Shown piece after piece: positions 1-9,272 of a stretch of 64,000 nt of DNA. The position numbers and the translations under genes were made by a program. The stretch lies in assembly GCF_024757985.1 (NCBI RefSeq), contig NZ_CP103289.1:1550001-1614000 (forward strand), in the 5' to 3' direction. This DNA comes from Cellulomonas sp. NS3. Its GTDB lineage: Bacteria > Actinomycetota > Actinomycetes > Actinomycetales > Cellulomonadaceae. The notes under the pieces are model-generated. The model did not search any database. It saw nothing but the letters and a program-made list of their open reading frames with translations, and was not told the DNA's origin. Numbering within the stretch: the stretch's first letter is position 1; each line of letters starts with the position of its first letter.

Positions 1-448
1 CCGCGATCGCGGTCACCGCGGCCCGGCGGGGGAGCCGGTCCCAGACCCAGCGGCCGAAGAGCAGGACCGCGAAGCCGCCCGCGAGCACCCCGAGCAGCGA
101 CCCCGCGACCTGGACGTCCCCGACGAGGGCCCCGAGGCCGCGCACCCCGAGCGGGTAGACCGGGAAGAACGCGATGGACGACTGCTGACCCGGCGCGAAG
201 AAGTAGCCGTCGGTCGCGATGCTGTAGTACCAGCCGGCGTCGTACTGAAACCAGCCGTCGAGCCAGGACGGGCCCTCGAGCACTCGTGTCCAGCCCTGGT
301 CCGGCCGGTACCGCTCCGCCCACGCGACCACCGCCGTGAGCACGAGCGCGACCGCGACGAAGGCGCCGGCGACCGTGCGCCAGGGGTACGGACCCGACGC
401 GGTCGCGGTCTCGACGTCCGCCCGGACGTGCTCGTCATGCCTCTGCAA
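1..448 (-). CDS. Membrane glycosyltransferase, PIG-V/mannosyltransferase-like (partial)
   Basis: Only the N-terminal 149 codons are in the window; the gene runs off the left edge. The reading frame gives a short charged N-terminus, one clear membrane helix (VAGAFVAVALVLTAVVAWA), then WFQYDAGWYYSIATDGYFF and APGQQSSIAFFPVYPL. This layout is typical of actinobacterial PIG-V-related mannosyltransferases, whose acidic DxxW loop faces outside just after TM1. These enzymes transfer mannose from polyprenyl phosphate sugars at the membrane. No ATG lies in this frame; the TTG at 448 is used because a GGGGG run precedes it, so the start is uncertain. The family call is from motif resemblance only. Confidence 0.55.
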   Translation of the reverse strand, partial: MQRHDEHVRADVETATASGPYPWRTVAGAFVAVALVLTAVVAWAERYRPDQGWTRVLEGPSWLDGWFQYDAGWYYSIATDGYFFAPGQQSSIAFFPVYPLGVRGLGALVGDVQVAGSLLGVLAGGFAVLLFGRWVWDRLPRRAAVTAIA

Positions 449-698
449 CGGGATCCCCCAGCCGTGCGCCGCTCGGTGCGACGCACGAGGAAGCCTAGGG
501 AGCACCGGAGGCGCGCGAGGCCAGTTCCCACAATCTCCACAAAGGTGGAGGCGGTGCGGAGGTGCTGGGGACGCGCGCACGGAGCGTGTCGGCGCGGGTC
601 CCGCGGCCGACTACTGTCCTCGTCGGACCGCGCACCCGACCGTGGCTCCTGGCCCGCGGGGGACCGCCGGCCATCGACCGCACGAGGACGGACCCTTC

Positions 699-1589
699 AT
701 GACCGCGGCGCTGCTCGGCCTCGCCGCTGCCGCCCTGTGCTCGGGGACCGCCACGATCCTCCAGGCGGTGGCCGCGCGCCGGGAGACCGTGCGCCCCGGC
801 CTCGCCCTCTGGCGCGGTCTGGCGCGCAGCGCCACCTACTGGTCCGCGCTGGCGCTCGTGGCCGCCGGGTTCGGGCTCTCCTTCCTCGCGCTGCGGACGC
901 TCCCGCTCTTCCTGGTGCAGGCCGGGCGCGCGTCGAGCCTCGTCGTCGCGGCGCTGCTGGCGACGGTCGTGCTCGGGGCGCGCCTGCGCTGGGTCGAGAT
1001 CGGCGCGCTCGTCGCGGTGGGGGCCGGGCTCGTCGTGCTCGCGGCGGCGGTCGAGCCGGAGCCGGCGGCCGTGGCGAGCGCGGCCGGTCGCTGGACGCTC
1101 GTCGTGATCCTCGCCGTCGTGCTGACCGGCGCGGCGGCGGCCCTCCGGCTCGGCACGTCCCGGCTCGCCGGTCTCGTCCTGGCCGCGCTGTCGGGGACGG
1201 GGTTCGCCGTCCTCGCGGCGGCCGCACGGACCCTCCCGGCGGACGGCGTGCTCGCGCTGCTCACGGAGCCGCTCGCGTGGTGCCTCGGGGCGGGGGGCGT
1301 CCTGGGGCTGGCGCTCGGGGCGCTCGCGCTGCAACGTGCCCCCGTCGTGGCCGCGACGGCGGTCGTCGTCGGCGTCGAGACGTGCCTCGGCGCGGCGCTC
1401 GGGATCGTGCTGGCGGGGGACCGACCGGCGGTGGGGGCCGGGGCGACGACCGCGCTCGCGTTCGCGCTCGTCGTGCTGGGGGCGCTGGCTCTCGCGCGGT
1501 TCGGCTCGCCCGAGACCGCGGCCACCCCCGCCGCGCTCGCGGACGGCGGGCCACCGGCTGCGGAGCCGGGCGCGGAGGGACGCGGCTGA
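699..1589 (+). CDS. EamA/DMT-type multi-pass membrane protein
   Basis: A 296-residue protein made almost entirely of hydrophobic helices, about ten by eye, with a short Pro/Ala/Glu-rich cytoplasmic tail. Two similar halves and small polar loops fit the drug/metabolite transporter superfamily, which exports small metabolites, but no substrate can be assigned. The ATG at 699 is preceded by GAGG at 684-687. A TACTGT hexamer at 612-617 could be the -10 of its promoter, giving a leader of about 75 nt. It converges on the TIGR03089 gene with 33 bp between the stop codons. A related actinobacterial integral membrane family other than EamA remains possible. Confidence 0.65.
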   Translation: MTAALLGLAAAALCSGTATILQAVAARRETVRPGLALWRGLARSATYWSALALVAAGFGLSFLALRTLPLFLVQAGRASSLVVAALLATVVLGARLRWVEIGALVAVGAGLVVLAAAVEPEPAAVASAAGRWTLVVILAVVLTGAAAALRLGTSRLAGLVLAALSGTGFAVLAAAARTLPADGVLALLTEPLAWCLGAGGVLGLALGALALQRAPVVAATAVVVGVETCLGAALGIVLAGDRPAVGAGATTALAFALVVLGALALARFGSPETAATPAALADGGPPAAEPGAEGRG

Positions 1590-1622
1590 GATCCCGCACC
1601 GGCGGATCCTCCGACCGGCAGC

Positions 1623-2393
1623 TCAGGCGACCGGTGCCGGGACCTCGTCGCTGACGCGCTCACCGTCGACGAGGCGAGCGCGCCGCGCACCGTCACCGGC
1701 CACCGCCTCGCTGGTCGTCGCGTCGAGGACGACGACCGACCCGCCGGCCCCGAGGACGTCGCAGGTCACGCGCAGGAGGTGCTCGACGGCCAGGGTGCGC
1801 GCGGAGCCCGTCGCCGTCGGCACCAGGACGCGGGCGCCCGGGCCGACGTCGGCGGCGCCGGCGGCCCAGGCCGGCAGCGTGCGGTGGGGGACGTCGCCGG
1901 CGTCCGTCAGCAGGGCCGGCGCCGCGGGGTCGGCCGCCGGGACCCACCCGAGCACGTCGCCGTACGTCATCACGGCGGCGGCGGCGTCGATCGCGCCGGC
2001 CGGGAGGTCGCCGTCGAAGCGTCGCGCGAGCGCCCCGAGCGACACGGCGACCAGCGGCTCGGCACCGGGGTGCTCCCCGGGGCGGTCGGTGACGACGACG
2101 TCCGCCCCGGCGGCCCCCGCGTCGCCCCGCAGCACGACGCACGCGCCGACGCGCCACGCCGCGAACGCCCAGAGCACGGTCCGCCAGTGGGCGGGCAGGT
2201 CCAGGAGGACGCGCGTCCCCGGGCCGGCGTCGAGCTCCTCCACGAGCAGGTTCCCGGTCTTGGCGACCCAGTTCTCGAGCACCGCCCCGGAGAGCTCGAC
2301 GCGCTCGCCGTCGGGCCCGTACCAGGTCAGACGGGGGCGTCCCGGCTCGGCGTTCAGGGCACGGAGGACGGCGGCGACGGTGGTGAAGGACAT
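1623..2393 (-). CDS. TIGR03089 family protein
   Basis: This 256-residue protein resembles the N-terminal portion of an AMP-binding (acyl-CoA synthetase-like) enzyme: LTWYGPDGERVELSGAVLEN followed by NLLVEELDAGPGTRVLLDLP. It lacks the adenylate-forming P-loop and the C-terminal lid, which is the pattern of the short actinobacterial family TIGR03089. Its function is unknown; it should not be read as a working ligase. The ATG at 2393 is chosen over an in-frame upstream start because TACGCT sits at 2400-2405, exactly six bases before it, with no Shine-Dalgarno, as expected for a leaderless mRNA. It is divergent from whiB. Confidence 0.8.
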   Translation of the reverse strand: MSFTTVAAVLRALNAEPGRPRLTWYGPDGERVELSGAVLENWVAKTGNLLVEELDAGPGTRVLLDLPAHWRTVLWAFAAWRVGACVVLRGDAGAAGADVVVTDRPGEHPGAEPLVAVSLGALARRFDGDLPAGAIDAAAAVMTYGDVLGWVPAADPAAPALLTDAGDVPHRTLPAWAAGAADVGPGARVLVPTATGSARTLAVEHLLRVTCDVLGAGGSVVVLDATTSEAVAGDGARRARLVDGERVSDEVPAPVA

Positions 2394-2399
2394 GCGGTC

Positions 2400-2405
2400 A
2401 GCGTA
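2400..2405 (-). promoter_or_regulatory. -10 element, leaderless start of TIGR03089 gene
   Basis: Read on the minus strand this is TACGCT (TAnnnT), followed by exactly six bases and then the ATG. Transcription would begin at the start codon. No convincing -35 is seen. Confidence 0.5.
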
Positions 2406-2474
2406 GGACGCGGCGTGTCGTGCCGTGTCGCGCACAATTCACCCGACAAACCACCCCAACTAGCACACCTCCGC

Positions 2475-2503
2475 TTGACGTACGGAAACGACACGCGTGT
2501 AAT
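2475..2503 (+). promoter_or_regulatory. Strong sigma-70-type promoter of whiB
   Basis: TTGACG (2475-2480), a 17-bp spacer, then TGTAAT (2498-2503). Both hexamers match consensus at five of six positions, and the surrounding stretch is unusually AT-rich for this genome. The predicted transcript would start near 2510 and leave a leader of roughly 60-90 nt before whiB. Confidence 0.75.
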
Positions 2504-2567
2504 TCTGAGAACAGTTTCACCCAGGAGCGAATCAGCGCTCCGACCCACGGGGCGGCGCGCACACGTG

Positions 2568-2933
2568 ATGGCCAGCACGATCGAGCACGGAGGAATGATG
2601 TGGAATCTGCTCGACGGTGACGGATCCTTCCCCTCCGACGCACTCGGCACGACGCAGGTCGCCGAGCTGCCTTCGAACGTCCTTCCCCTGTTCGGCACGC
2701 CCGAGGACGACGGGCTCATGGGCTGGCAGGAGCGCGCCCTGTGCGCGCAGACCGACCCCGAGGCCTTCTTCCCCGAGAAGGGCGGGTCGACCCGCGAGGC
2801 CAAGAAGGTCTGCACCGGCTGCGACGTGCGCGCCGAGTGCCTCGAGTACGCGCTCGCCAACGACGAGCGGTTCGGCATCTGGGGCGGTCTCTCGGAGCGG
2901 GAGCGGCGCAAGCTCAAGCGCCGGGTCGTCTGA
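2568..2933 (+). CDS. whiB2: WhiB2/WhmD-type iron-sulfur transcription factor
   Basis: WhiB proteins bind a [4Fe-4S] cluster and act with the principal sigma factor as actinobacterial regulators; the WhiB2/WhmD branch controls septation and division. Here the four cluster cysteines are Cys59, Cys82, Cys85 and Cys91 (ALCAQTDPEAFFPEKGG, then CTGCDVRAEC), followed by the GIWGG turn and a basic tail ending ERRKLKRRVV. The length is 121 residues from the ATG at 2568. In-frame ATGs at 2595 and 2598 lie directly after a GGAGGA (2589-2594), so a shorter form of about 111 residues is possible. The following GT2, DUF5719 and DUF3499 genes match the whiB2 neighbourhood of other actinobacteria. Confidence 0.92.
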   Translation: MASTIEHGGMMWNLLDGDGSFPSDALGTTQVAELPSNVLPLFGTPEDDGLMGWQERALCAQTDPEAFFPEKGGSTREAKKVCTGCDVRAECLEYALANDERFGIWGGLSERERRKLKRRVV

Positions 2934-2965
2934 CCGGAGCCGCCGCAGGGCATGATGTCGGCAGG

Positions 2966-5900
2966 ATGACTGACTTCCCCCTGCCCCTGCGCGCCCCGTC
3001 GGAGCCCGTGCCCGGCGCCACGCGTCTCGCGCCGGCGGTGACCGCCGTCGTGGTGACCCTCGGCTCGACCCGCTACCTGCCGGCGACGCTGCGCGCGGTG
3101 GGGGCGCAGGACGTCGTGCCCGCGCGCGTGCTGGTCGTCGACGCCGGCCCGCACGCGGACGAGGACGTCCCGCGCCTCGCGCGCGGCGCCTTCGCCGCCC
3201 TCGGGGCCGGCGCCCCCGAGATCGTCGAGCTGCACGTCCCGGGCGCACGGACGTTCGGCGAGGCCGTCCGGCGTGCGCTCGCGGACGTCGCCCCGCCGAG
3301 CCTCGTCGCGCGCCCCGAGCGCGAGCCGGACCGCGCCTGGCTGTGGCTGCTGCACGACGACAGCGCCCCCGAGCCGGCCGCGCTGTCCGAGCTGCTCCGT
3401 GCCGTCGAGCACGCGCCGTCGGTCGCGGTCGCGGGCGTCAAGCAGCGCACCTGGACCGAACCGTCGCGTCTGCTCGAGGTCGGGGTCCGCACGTCGCGCT
3501 CGGGTCGCCGGATGACCGGCATCGAGGACTCCGAGGTCGACCAGGGCCAGCACGACGGCCGCGAGGACGTCCTGGGCGTCGGCATCGCGGGCGCGCTCGT
3601 GCGGCGCGACGTGTGGGAGGAGCTCGACGGGCCCGACCCCGCGCTCGGCCCGTTCGGCGACGGCCTCGATCTGTCCCGACGCGCACGCCTCGCCGGGCAC
3701 CGCGTCGTCGTCGTCCCCGCCGCGGTCGTGCGGCACGCCCAGGCCGGCTACGCGGGGCTGCGCGGGCGCGAGCGGCCCGGACTCGACGAGGACGTCGACG
3801 CGGACGGCGACGGCCTCGCGGACGACGCCGACCCGCGCCGGTCGTTCGCCGCCCGGCGCCGCGCGCTGCTGCACCAGCGCCTCGTGACGGCGCCGCTGCC
3901 GCTCGTGCCCGTGGTGGCGGTCCTCGCGCTCGTCGCGGGCCTCGTGCGCGCGCTCGTGCGGGTCGCGACCAAGGAGCCGCTGCTCGCGGGCACCGAGCTC
4001 ACGGCGCCCGTCGGGGCGCTGCTGCACCTCGCGGCGGTCGTGCGGGCCCGCCGGCGCGGCCGCACGACCCGGCGCCTGCCCCGCCGCGCGCTGCGTCCGC
4101 TCCAGGCGACGTGGCGCGACGTGTGGGACGAGTGGCGCGACCGTCGCCTCGCGGGAGCGGAGGTCCGGCGCACGTGGCGCGCGCCGAGCGAGCTCGAGCT
4201 GCGTGAGCTCGCGGCGCTCGCGACCCGCCGCCGCGTCGGGCTGGGTGCCCTCCTCGTGCTCCTCGCGGCCGCGACGACCCTCGGGCTCGGCTCGCTCGTC
4301 GGCCGCGCCACGAGCGGCTCCTCGCTCGTCGGCCCCGCGCTCCTCCAGGCCTCCGCGGACCTCGGGGAGCTCACGCACGCCGCGCTCGCGCGCTGGGTCA
4401 CCGGAGGGCTGGGCGACGCCGGCCCCGCCGACCCCCTGCTCGCCGTCCTCGTGCCGCTGACGGCGCTGCTCGGTGGTGAGCTCGCCCGCGCGGTCGCGCT
4501 CGTCCTGCTCGGCGCGCTCGTGCTCGCGGGGGTGGGGGCGTGGTTCGCGGCCGGCGCGGCGACGCGCTCGGTGGGGACCCGGCTGTGGGCCGCCGCCGTG
4601 TGGGCGAGCGCGCCGGCGCTGCTCCTCGCGGTCGGCGACGGCCGGCTCGGCGCGGTGCTCGCGCACGCGATGCTCCCGTGGGTCGCGCTGGGCGTCGCGC
4701 GCGCGATCGGGGTGCAGCGCCGCGACTCGGTGCTGTCCGGCCTCGCGACCGCGCAGCGCGAGCCCGACGAGGCGGTCACGGAGGACGCGTCCGGCGCGCG
4801 GTCCGCCGCCGGCCCGCGCACCGACGCGCCGCGCCCCTCGGGCGACGCCACCGCGTCGGGCGCCGACCCCCGCGAGCAGCTCGCCGACGAGGAGGACGTC
4901 GAGGAGGACGTCGAGGAGGACGTCGAGACGACCCGTCCCCGCGGTGCGCTGCCAGCGCGGGCCTCGACGGAGCCGGTGGACGCCTCGGGCCGCCCCCACG
5001 CTCCCGAGCCGGTCGACGAGGACGTCGAGACCACCCGCCCGCGCCGGGCGCTGCCCGCGGCCGGCCCGGACCGCGCGCGCGCGTCGGCGTCGGTCCCGGC
5101 CGTCGAGCCGGAACCCCCGCACGTCGCCGCGGCGACGGTCGGGGCGCCGCCGTCCACCGGGTCGTTCGCCGCCGCGGCGGGAGCCGCCCTCGCGCTCCTC
5201 GTCGTCGTCGCGGGCGCGCCGGTGCTGCTCGTCCCCTCGGCGCTCGTGCTCCTCGTGGTCGCGGTGTCGGCGCCGCGCGCGCGGGGCCGGGTCGTCCTCG
5301 TGCTGGTCCCGGCGCTCGTCGTGCTCGGCCCCCTGCTCGTCGAGGCGTCCGAGCGCGGTGCGGCCGGGTGGCGGCTCCTGCTCGCCGACCCGGGCCCCGT
5401 GCTGGCGGCCGAGCGCTCCGCGGGGTGGGAGCAGCTGCTCGGCGTGCCGGCCAGCGCGAGCGCCCTCGTGCCCACGGTGCTCCCCGACGTCGTGCGCGGG
5501 CCGTGGCCGTACGTGCTCGGGGGAGCGGTGCTGCTCACGGCGCTGCTCGCGCTCCTGCGGGGGGCGCCTGTCGCCCGCGCGGTGCGGGTCGCGTGGTTCG
5601 CGGCCGCGGCCGGGCTCGCGGCGGCCGCCGTGGGTGGCGTGGTGCAGGTCGCGGGAGCCGACGGCGCCGCGGTGCTGCCGTGGGCCGGGGCGGCGGTCTC
5701 GTTCGCGGGGGCCGGGTTCCTGGCCGCGGGCGTGCTCGGCGCGGACGGCATCTCGGCGCGCCTCGCCCGCTCGACGTTCGGCTGGCGGCAGCCCGCCGTG
5801 GCGGTGCTCGCGGCACTCCTCGGCGCGGTCCCGGTGCTGTCCCTCGCCTCGTGGGCGTGGCAGGCGCGCGAGGGCGACGCCGTGCGGCTCGCGGCGCTCG

Positions 5901-6751
5901 ACCGGCCCGTCGTGCCCGCGGTCGGTCAGCAGTCGCAGGCCGAGCCCGCGGCCTCGCGCGTGCTCGCGCTGACCGAGGACGCCGCCGGCGTCCTCACCTG
6001 GCAGCTGCTGCGCGACGACGGCGCCCAGCTCGTCGAGGTCGCCGCGAGCGTGACCACGCGCAGCCTGTCCGGGCCGGTCGACGCGCCCGGGATCGCCGAG
6101 CCGGACGACGCGACCGACGAGGTCCAGGACGTCGTCGCGCGCCTCGCCGGGGCGACGAGCGGGGACGTGTCCGGCGACCTCGCCGCGCTCGCGGTGGCCG
6201 ACGTGCTCGTGCCCGCCGTGCCTGCCCCGCCCGCCGGCGGCGCGGAGGACGGGGCGGCGCTCGAGCGCGCGCGCGCCGACCTCGTGGCGCGGCTCGACGC
6301 GACCGCGGGGCTCGAGCGCATCACCGAGAACCCCGCCGGAGCCATCTGGCGCGTCCAGCCGTCCGCCGCCACCCGCGGGGCGACCCCGGTGGAGGTCGTG
6401 CAGTCGTGGGCGCGCGTCCTGGGCCCCGGCGACGACCCGGCCGCCGGCGTCGCGGTGGCATCGAACGGCAACGCCGTCGACACCCGCGTCGAGGCCGGGA
6501 CGGGTGACCGGCTGCTCGTGCTCGCCGAGCGCGCGGACCCGGGCTGGCGCGCGACGCTCGACGGGCGCCCGCTCCGGGCGGCGACCGACGGCTGGCGGCA
6601 GACCTTCGAGCTCGGCGAGGACGGCGGCCGCCTCGTCGTGGCCCACCGTGACCCCGAGCGGAACCCGTGGCTCGCGGCGCAGGGGGTCGTGCTGCTGCTC
6701 ACCGTGCTGTTCGCGCTGCCCCTGCGTCGACGGAAGGCGGGCCGACGATGA
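2966..6751 (+). CDS. Large GT2-family glycosyltransferase with polytopic membrane region
   Basis: A 1261-residue protein. Residues about 20-290 form a GT-A domain (VVVTLGSTRYLPATLRAV near the start; acidic HDDSAP near residue 130 as the nucleotide-sugar/metal site). Multiple membrane helices follow from about 310, then a long Asp/Glu/Arg/Pro-rich cytoplasmic stretch (about 590-730), more helices, and an extracytoplasmic C-terminal domain with one last helix. It probably acts in surface polysaccharide assembly, but donor and acceptor are unknown. The ATG at 2966 has GGCAGG just upstream, 33 bp after whiB. Its last bases overlap the next start as ATGA, so the DUF5719 gene is translationally coupled. 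Confidence 0.82.
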   Translation: MTDFPLPLRAPSEPVPGATRLAPAVTAVVVTLGSTRYLPATLRAVGAQDVVPARVLVVDAGPHADEDVPRLARGAFAALGAGAPEIVELHVPGARTFGEAVRRALADVAPPSLVARPEREPDRAWLWLLHDDSAPEPAALSELLRAVEHAPSVAVAGVKQRTWTEPSRLLEVGVRTSRSGRRMTGIEDSEVDQGQHDGREDVLGVGIAGALVRRDVWEELDGPDPALGPFGDGLDLSRRARLAGHRVVVVPAAVVRHAQAGYAGLRGRERPGLDEDVDADGDGLADDADPRRSFAARRRALLHQRLVTAPLPLVPVVAVLALVAGLVRALVRVATKEPLLAGTELTAPVGALLHLAAVVRARRRGRTTRRLPRRALRPLQATWRDVWDEWRDRRLAGAEVRRTWRAPSELELRELAALATRRRVGLGALLVLLAAATTLGLGSLVGRATSGSSLVGPALLQASADLGELTHAALARWVTGGLGDAGPADPLLAVLVPLTALLGGELARAVALVLLGALVLAGVGAWFAAGAATRSVGTRLWAAAVWASAPALLLAVGDGRLGAVLAHAMLPWVALGVARAIGVQRRDSVLSGLATAQREPDEAVTEDASGARSAAGPRTDAPRPSGDATASGADPREQLADEEDVEEDVEEDVETTRPRGALPARASTEPVDASGRPHAPEPVDEDVETTRPRRALPAAGPDRARASASVPAVEPEPPHVAAATVGAPPSTGSFAAAAGAALALLVVVAGAPVLLVPSALVLLVVAVSAPRARGRVVLVLVPALVVLGPLLVEASERGAAGWRLLLADPGPVLAAERSAGWEQLLGVPASASALVPTVLPDVVRGPWPYVLGGAVLLTALLALLRGAPVARAVRVAWFAAAAGLAAAAVGGVVQVAGADGAAVLPWAGAAVSFAGAGFLAAGVLGADGISARLARSTFGWRQPAVAVLAALLGAVPVLSLASWAWQAREGDAVRLAALDRPVVPAVGQQSQAEPAASRVLALTEDAAGVLTWQLLRDDGAQLVEVAASVTTRSLSGPVDAPGIAEPDDATDEVQDVVARLAGATSGDVSGDLAALAVADVLVPAVPAPPAGGAEDGAALERARADLVARLDATAGLERITENPAGAIWRVQPSAATRGATPVEVVQSWARVLGPGDDPAAGVAVASNGNAVDTRVEAGTGDRLLVLAERADPGWRATLDGRPLRAATDGWRQTFELGEDGGRLVVAHRDPERNPWLAAQGVVLLLTVLFALPLRRRKAGRR

Positions 6752-8316
6752 GCACGCGCACCTGGCCGGGGCGCGTGGCCCGCGCCGTGACGGGCGCCGG
6801 GGTCCTGGTGCTCGCGGCGGGCGCGGTCGTGGGCGCCGAGCGGCTCCCCGCACCCGCGCTCGTCGACGACGTGCCCGCGGTCGTCGACGTGGCGCCGCCG
6901 CGCAGCACGCTCGTGTGCGCCGGCCCGCTGATCCTGCCCGACGACACCGGCGCCGGGGACTCGGCGTTCGACCCGACCCCCGTCGACCCCGTCGCCCGCG
7001 TCGACGCCGTCACGGTCGCGGGCCCGGGCGGCGGTGCGGCGGCCGGCGTGGTCGCCGACCTCGGCAGCGGCGACGCCGCGGGGGAGCTCGTGCCGGGCGG
7101 ACCGGCTGCGGCCGTCGCAGTGCCGGAGCCGAGCGCCCCGCTGGTCGTGCGTGCCGAGCCCGTCGACGGCGAGCCTGCGCGCGTCGCGGCGACGGCGTCG
7201 AGCCTCGTGACCGCAGGCGACCTGCGGGGGCTGTCCGCCGCGACGTGCCAGCGGCCCGGCGTCGACCTGTGGCTCGTCGGCGGCAGCACGGCGCTCGAGA
7301 GCTCCGCGTCGCTCGTGCTGACCAACCCCGGGACGACGGCGAGCGACGTCGACGTCGAGCTGTGGGGCCCGTCCGGTCGCGTCGAGCTCGCGGGCGGCGC
7401 CCGGCAGGTCGTCGCCCCCGGTGCGGAGCGCGTGCTCGCGCTGCCGGCCGTCGCGGCCGAGCAGCGCCGCGTCGTCGTGCACGTCGTCGCCTCCGGGGGA
7501 TCGGTCACCGCGCACCTCCAGGACTCGCGGCTCAGCGGCTTCACGCCCGCCGGCATGGACCTCGTGGTGCCCGGGCAGCCGCCCGCAGCGCGCCAGGTCG
7601 TGCCCGGTGTCTCCGTGCTGGGGTCCGCGGTCGGCGACGAGAGCCAGGCGGTGCTCCGCCTGCTCGCCCCCGGCACCGAGCCCGCCTCGGTCCGCCTGAC
7701 GATGCTCGGCGCGGACGGCGTGACCGCCCTGCCGGGGACGGACGCGCTCGAGCTCGCCCCGGGCGAGGTGACCGACGTACCTCTCGGCGGGCTCCCCGCG
7801 GGCGCCTGGACGGCCGTGGTGGACGCCGACGTGCCCGTCGTGGCGGCCGCGACGACGACGCGCCCCGGGCTGCCCGGCGAGCTCGACGACGCCCCGGTGC
7901 TCGAGCGCGCGTGGTCCGCGGCGGCGGCACCCGGCGACGGCGGCCTGGTCGCGGTGCCGGACGGCGTCGCGGCGACCGTGGTCGTCACCGCGCTCGCGGA
8001 CGGCGACGACCCCGCCGAGGGACGACCGGTCGAGAGCGTGCTCCGGACGTTCGACGCCGACGGCGACCCGCTCCCGGAGCAGGACGTCACCCTCGAGCCG
8101 GGCCGGACGCTCGCCCTCCCGGTCGCGCCCGAGGCGGCCGGCGTCGAGCTCGCGGTGGACACCGACGAGGACGGGACGGTCCGGGTCGCGTGGGCCGTGG
8201 TGCTCGCGGCCGAGAACCCGGACGGGACGCTCCTGTCGGTGCTGCTGCCCGCGGCCGACGCCCCGACGGGCTCGCAGGTCCGCGTCCGGGCCGCGACCCG
8301 GCTCGGCCTGGGCTGA
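6748..8316 (+). CDS. DUF5719 family protein, membrane-anchored, extracytoplasmic
   Basis: A 522-residue protein with an N-terminal hydrophobic segment (AVTGAGVLVLAAGAVVGA, about residues 11-28). The rest is a soluble, Val/Ala/Asp-rich body of repeated beta-type segments, expected outside the membrane. It follows the large GT2 gene with an ATGA overlap, the usual partner of DUF5719 in actinobacteria, so the two probably act together in envelope glycoconjugate assembly. No catalytic motif was recognised. The downstream gene runs in the opposite direction and ends 17 bp away. Confidence 0.72.
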   Translation: MSTRTWPGRVARAVTGAGVLVLAAGAVVGAERLPAPALVDDVPAVVDVAPPRSTLVCAGPLILPDDTGAGDSAFDPTPVDPVARVDAVTVAGPGGGAAAGVVADLGSGDAAGELVPGGPAAAVAVPEPSAPLVVRAEPVDGEPARVAATASSLVTAGDLRGLSAATCQRPGVDLWLVGGSTALESSASLVLTNPGTTASDVDVELWGPSGRVELAGGARQVVAPGAERVLALPAVAAEQRRVVVHVVASGGSVTAHLQDSRLSGFTPAGMDLVVPGQPPAARQVVPGVSVLGSAVGDESQAVLRLLAPGTEPASVRLTMLGADGVTALPGTDALELAPGEVTDVPLGGLPAGAWTAVVDADVPVVAAATTTRPGLPGELDDAPVLERAWSAAAAPGDGGLVAVPDGVAATVVVTALADGDDPAEGRPVESVLRTFDADGDPLPEQDVTLEPGRTLALPVAPEAAGVELAVDTDEDGTVRVAWAVVLAAENPDGTLLSVLLPAADAPTGSQVRVRAATRLGLG

Positions 8317-8333
8317 CCGGTACCCGCGTCGTC

Positions 8334-9260
8334 TCAGCGCGCCGCGCGCAGCTCCAGGAGCTCGCGGGCCTTGAGCCCGACCCGGATCGCGACCCGCACG
8401 GGCCACTCGTACCAGCGGTGGTAGCGGCGCGTGAGGTAGCGGGCGGCGCTGCGGTGGTGCGCCGAGATCATCGTCGCGGGCCGTGCGCGCCAGGACGTCC
8501 CCCCGACGTGCGTGACGCGCGCGCCCGGGACGTAGACGTTGTGCCACCCGGCGAGGCCGAGGCGCTCGCCGAGGTCGAGGTCCTCGAAGAACATGAAGTA
8601 CGACGTGTCGAAGCCGCCCACGGCCTCGAAGGCCTCGCGCCGCAGGAGCAGGCAGGCGCCCGAGAGCCAGCCGGCGGCACGCTCCTCGCCGACGGCCTCC
8701 TGGCGGCGCTGGTACGCCTGCGTCCACGGGTTCGAGGGCCACACGCGCGCGAACACCGCGTGACCGGCACCCTGCGTCAGCGACGGCAGCTCGCGCGCCG
8801 AGGGGTAGACGCTGCCGTCCAGGTTGAGCAGCGCCGGGCCGAACGCGCCCGCACCCTCGTGGCGCCCGGCCGCGTCCACGAGCGCGTCGAGCGAGCCCGG
8901 CTCCCACACCAGGTCGGAGTTCGCCACGACGAGCCACCGCTGCGTGGCCCCCGAGGCACCGGCGTTTGCGCCGCCCCCGTAGCCGAGGTTGGACCCCGGC
9001 ACGACGACCCGGCCCCCGTACCGCTCGGCGACCTGCCGCGTCACGGTGTGGTCGGTGCCGTTGTCGACGAGGACGAGCTCGACCGGCGCGGTCGTCGCGC
9101 GGGCGAGCGACGCGGCGAAGTCCTCGAGCTCGTCGCCGGGGTGGTACACGACGCAGACGACCCGGAAGCCGGCGGTGGCTGCGGTCGTCGCTCCGGCGGC
9201 GCCGGCGAGCGCGTCGGCTCCGGCGGCAGGACGGGGGGCGGTGGGGTCGTCGGCGCTCAT
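8334..9260 (-). CDS. GT2 glycosyltransferase, WbbL-like rhamnosyltransferase
   Basis: A 308-residue GT-A glycosyltransferase. The nucleotide-binding strand is VVCVVYHPGDELEDF. The GSNLGYGGGANAG loop, LVVANSDLVWEP (DxD-like) and the acceptor-side FFEDLDLGERLGLAGW are characteristic of the WbbL/rhamnosyltransferase branch, which adds rhamnose to a lipid-linked carrier in wall polysaccharide linkage synthesis. The exact donor is inferred from the family. The ATG at 9260 is used; a GTG three codons upstream (9269) is possible. The gene starts 12 bp after the zincin-like gene stops, so the two are probably co-transcribed; a TAGCCT at 9270-9275 may give an extra start. Confidence 0.82.
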   Translation of the reverse strand: MSADDPTAPRPAAGADALAGAAGATTAATAGFRVVCVVYHPGDELEDFAASLARATTAPVELVLVDNGTDHTVTRQVAERYGGRVVVPGSNLGYGGGANAGASGATQRWLVVANSDLVWEPGSLDALVDAAGRHEGAGAFGPALLNLDGSVYPSARELPSLTQGAGHAVFARVWPSNPWTQAYQRRQEAVGEERAAGWLSGACLLLRREAFEAVGGFDTSYFMFFEDLDLGERLGLAGWHNVYVPGARVTHVGGTSWRARPATMISAHHRSAARYLTRRYHRWYEWPVRVAIRVGLKARELLELRAAR

Positions 9261-9272
9261 CGACGACACAGG

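Noticed and set aside
2354-6853. 1499-codon open frame on the minus strand opposite the large GT2 gene
   Set aside because: The composition is Arg/Gly/Ala/His-rich with no domain, and it mirrors a real gene. Long antisense open frames are expected where the third codon position is nearly all G or C.
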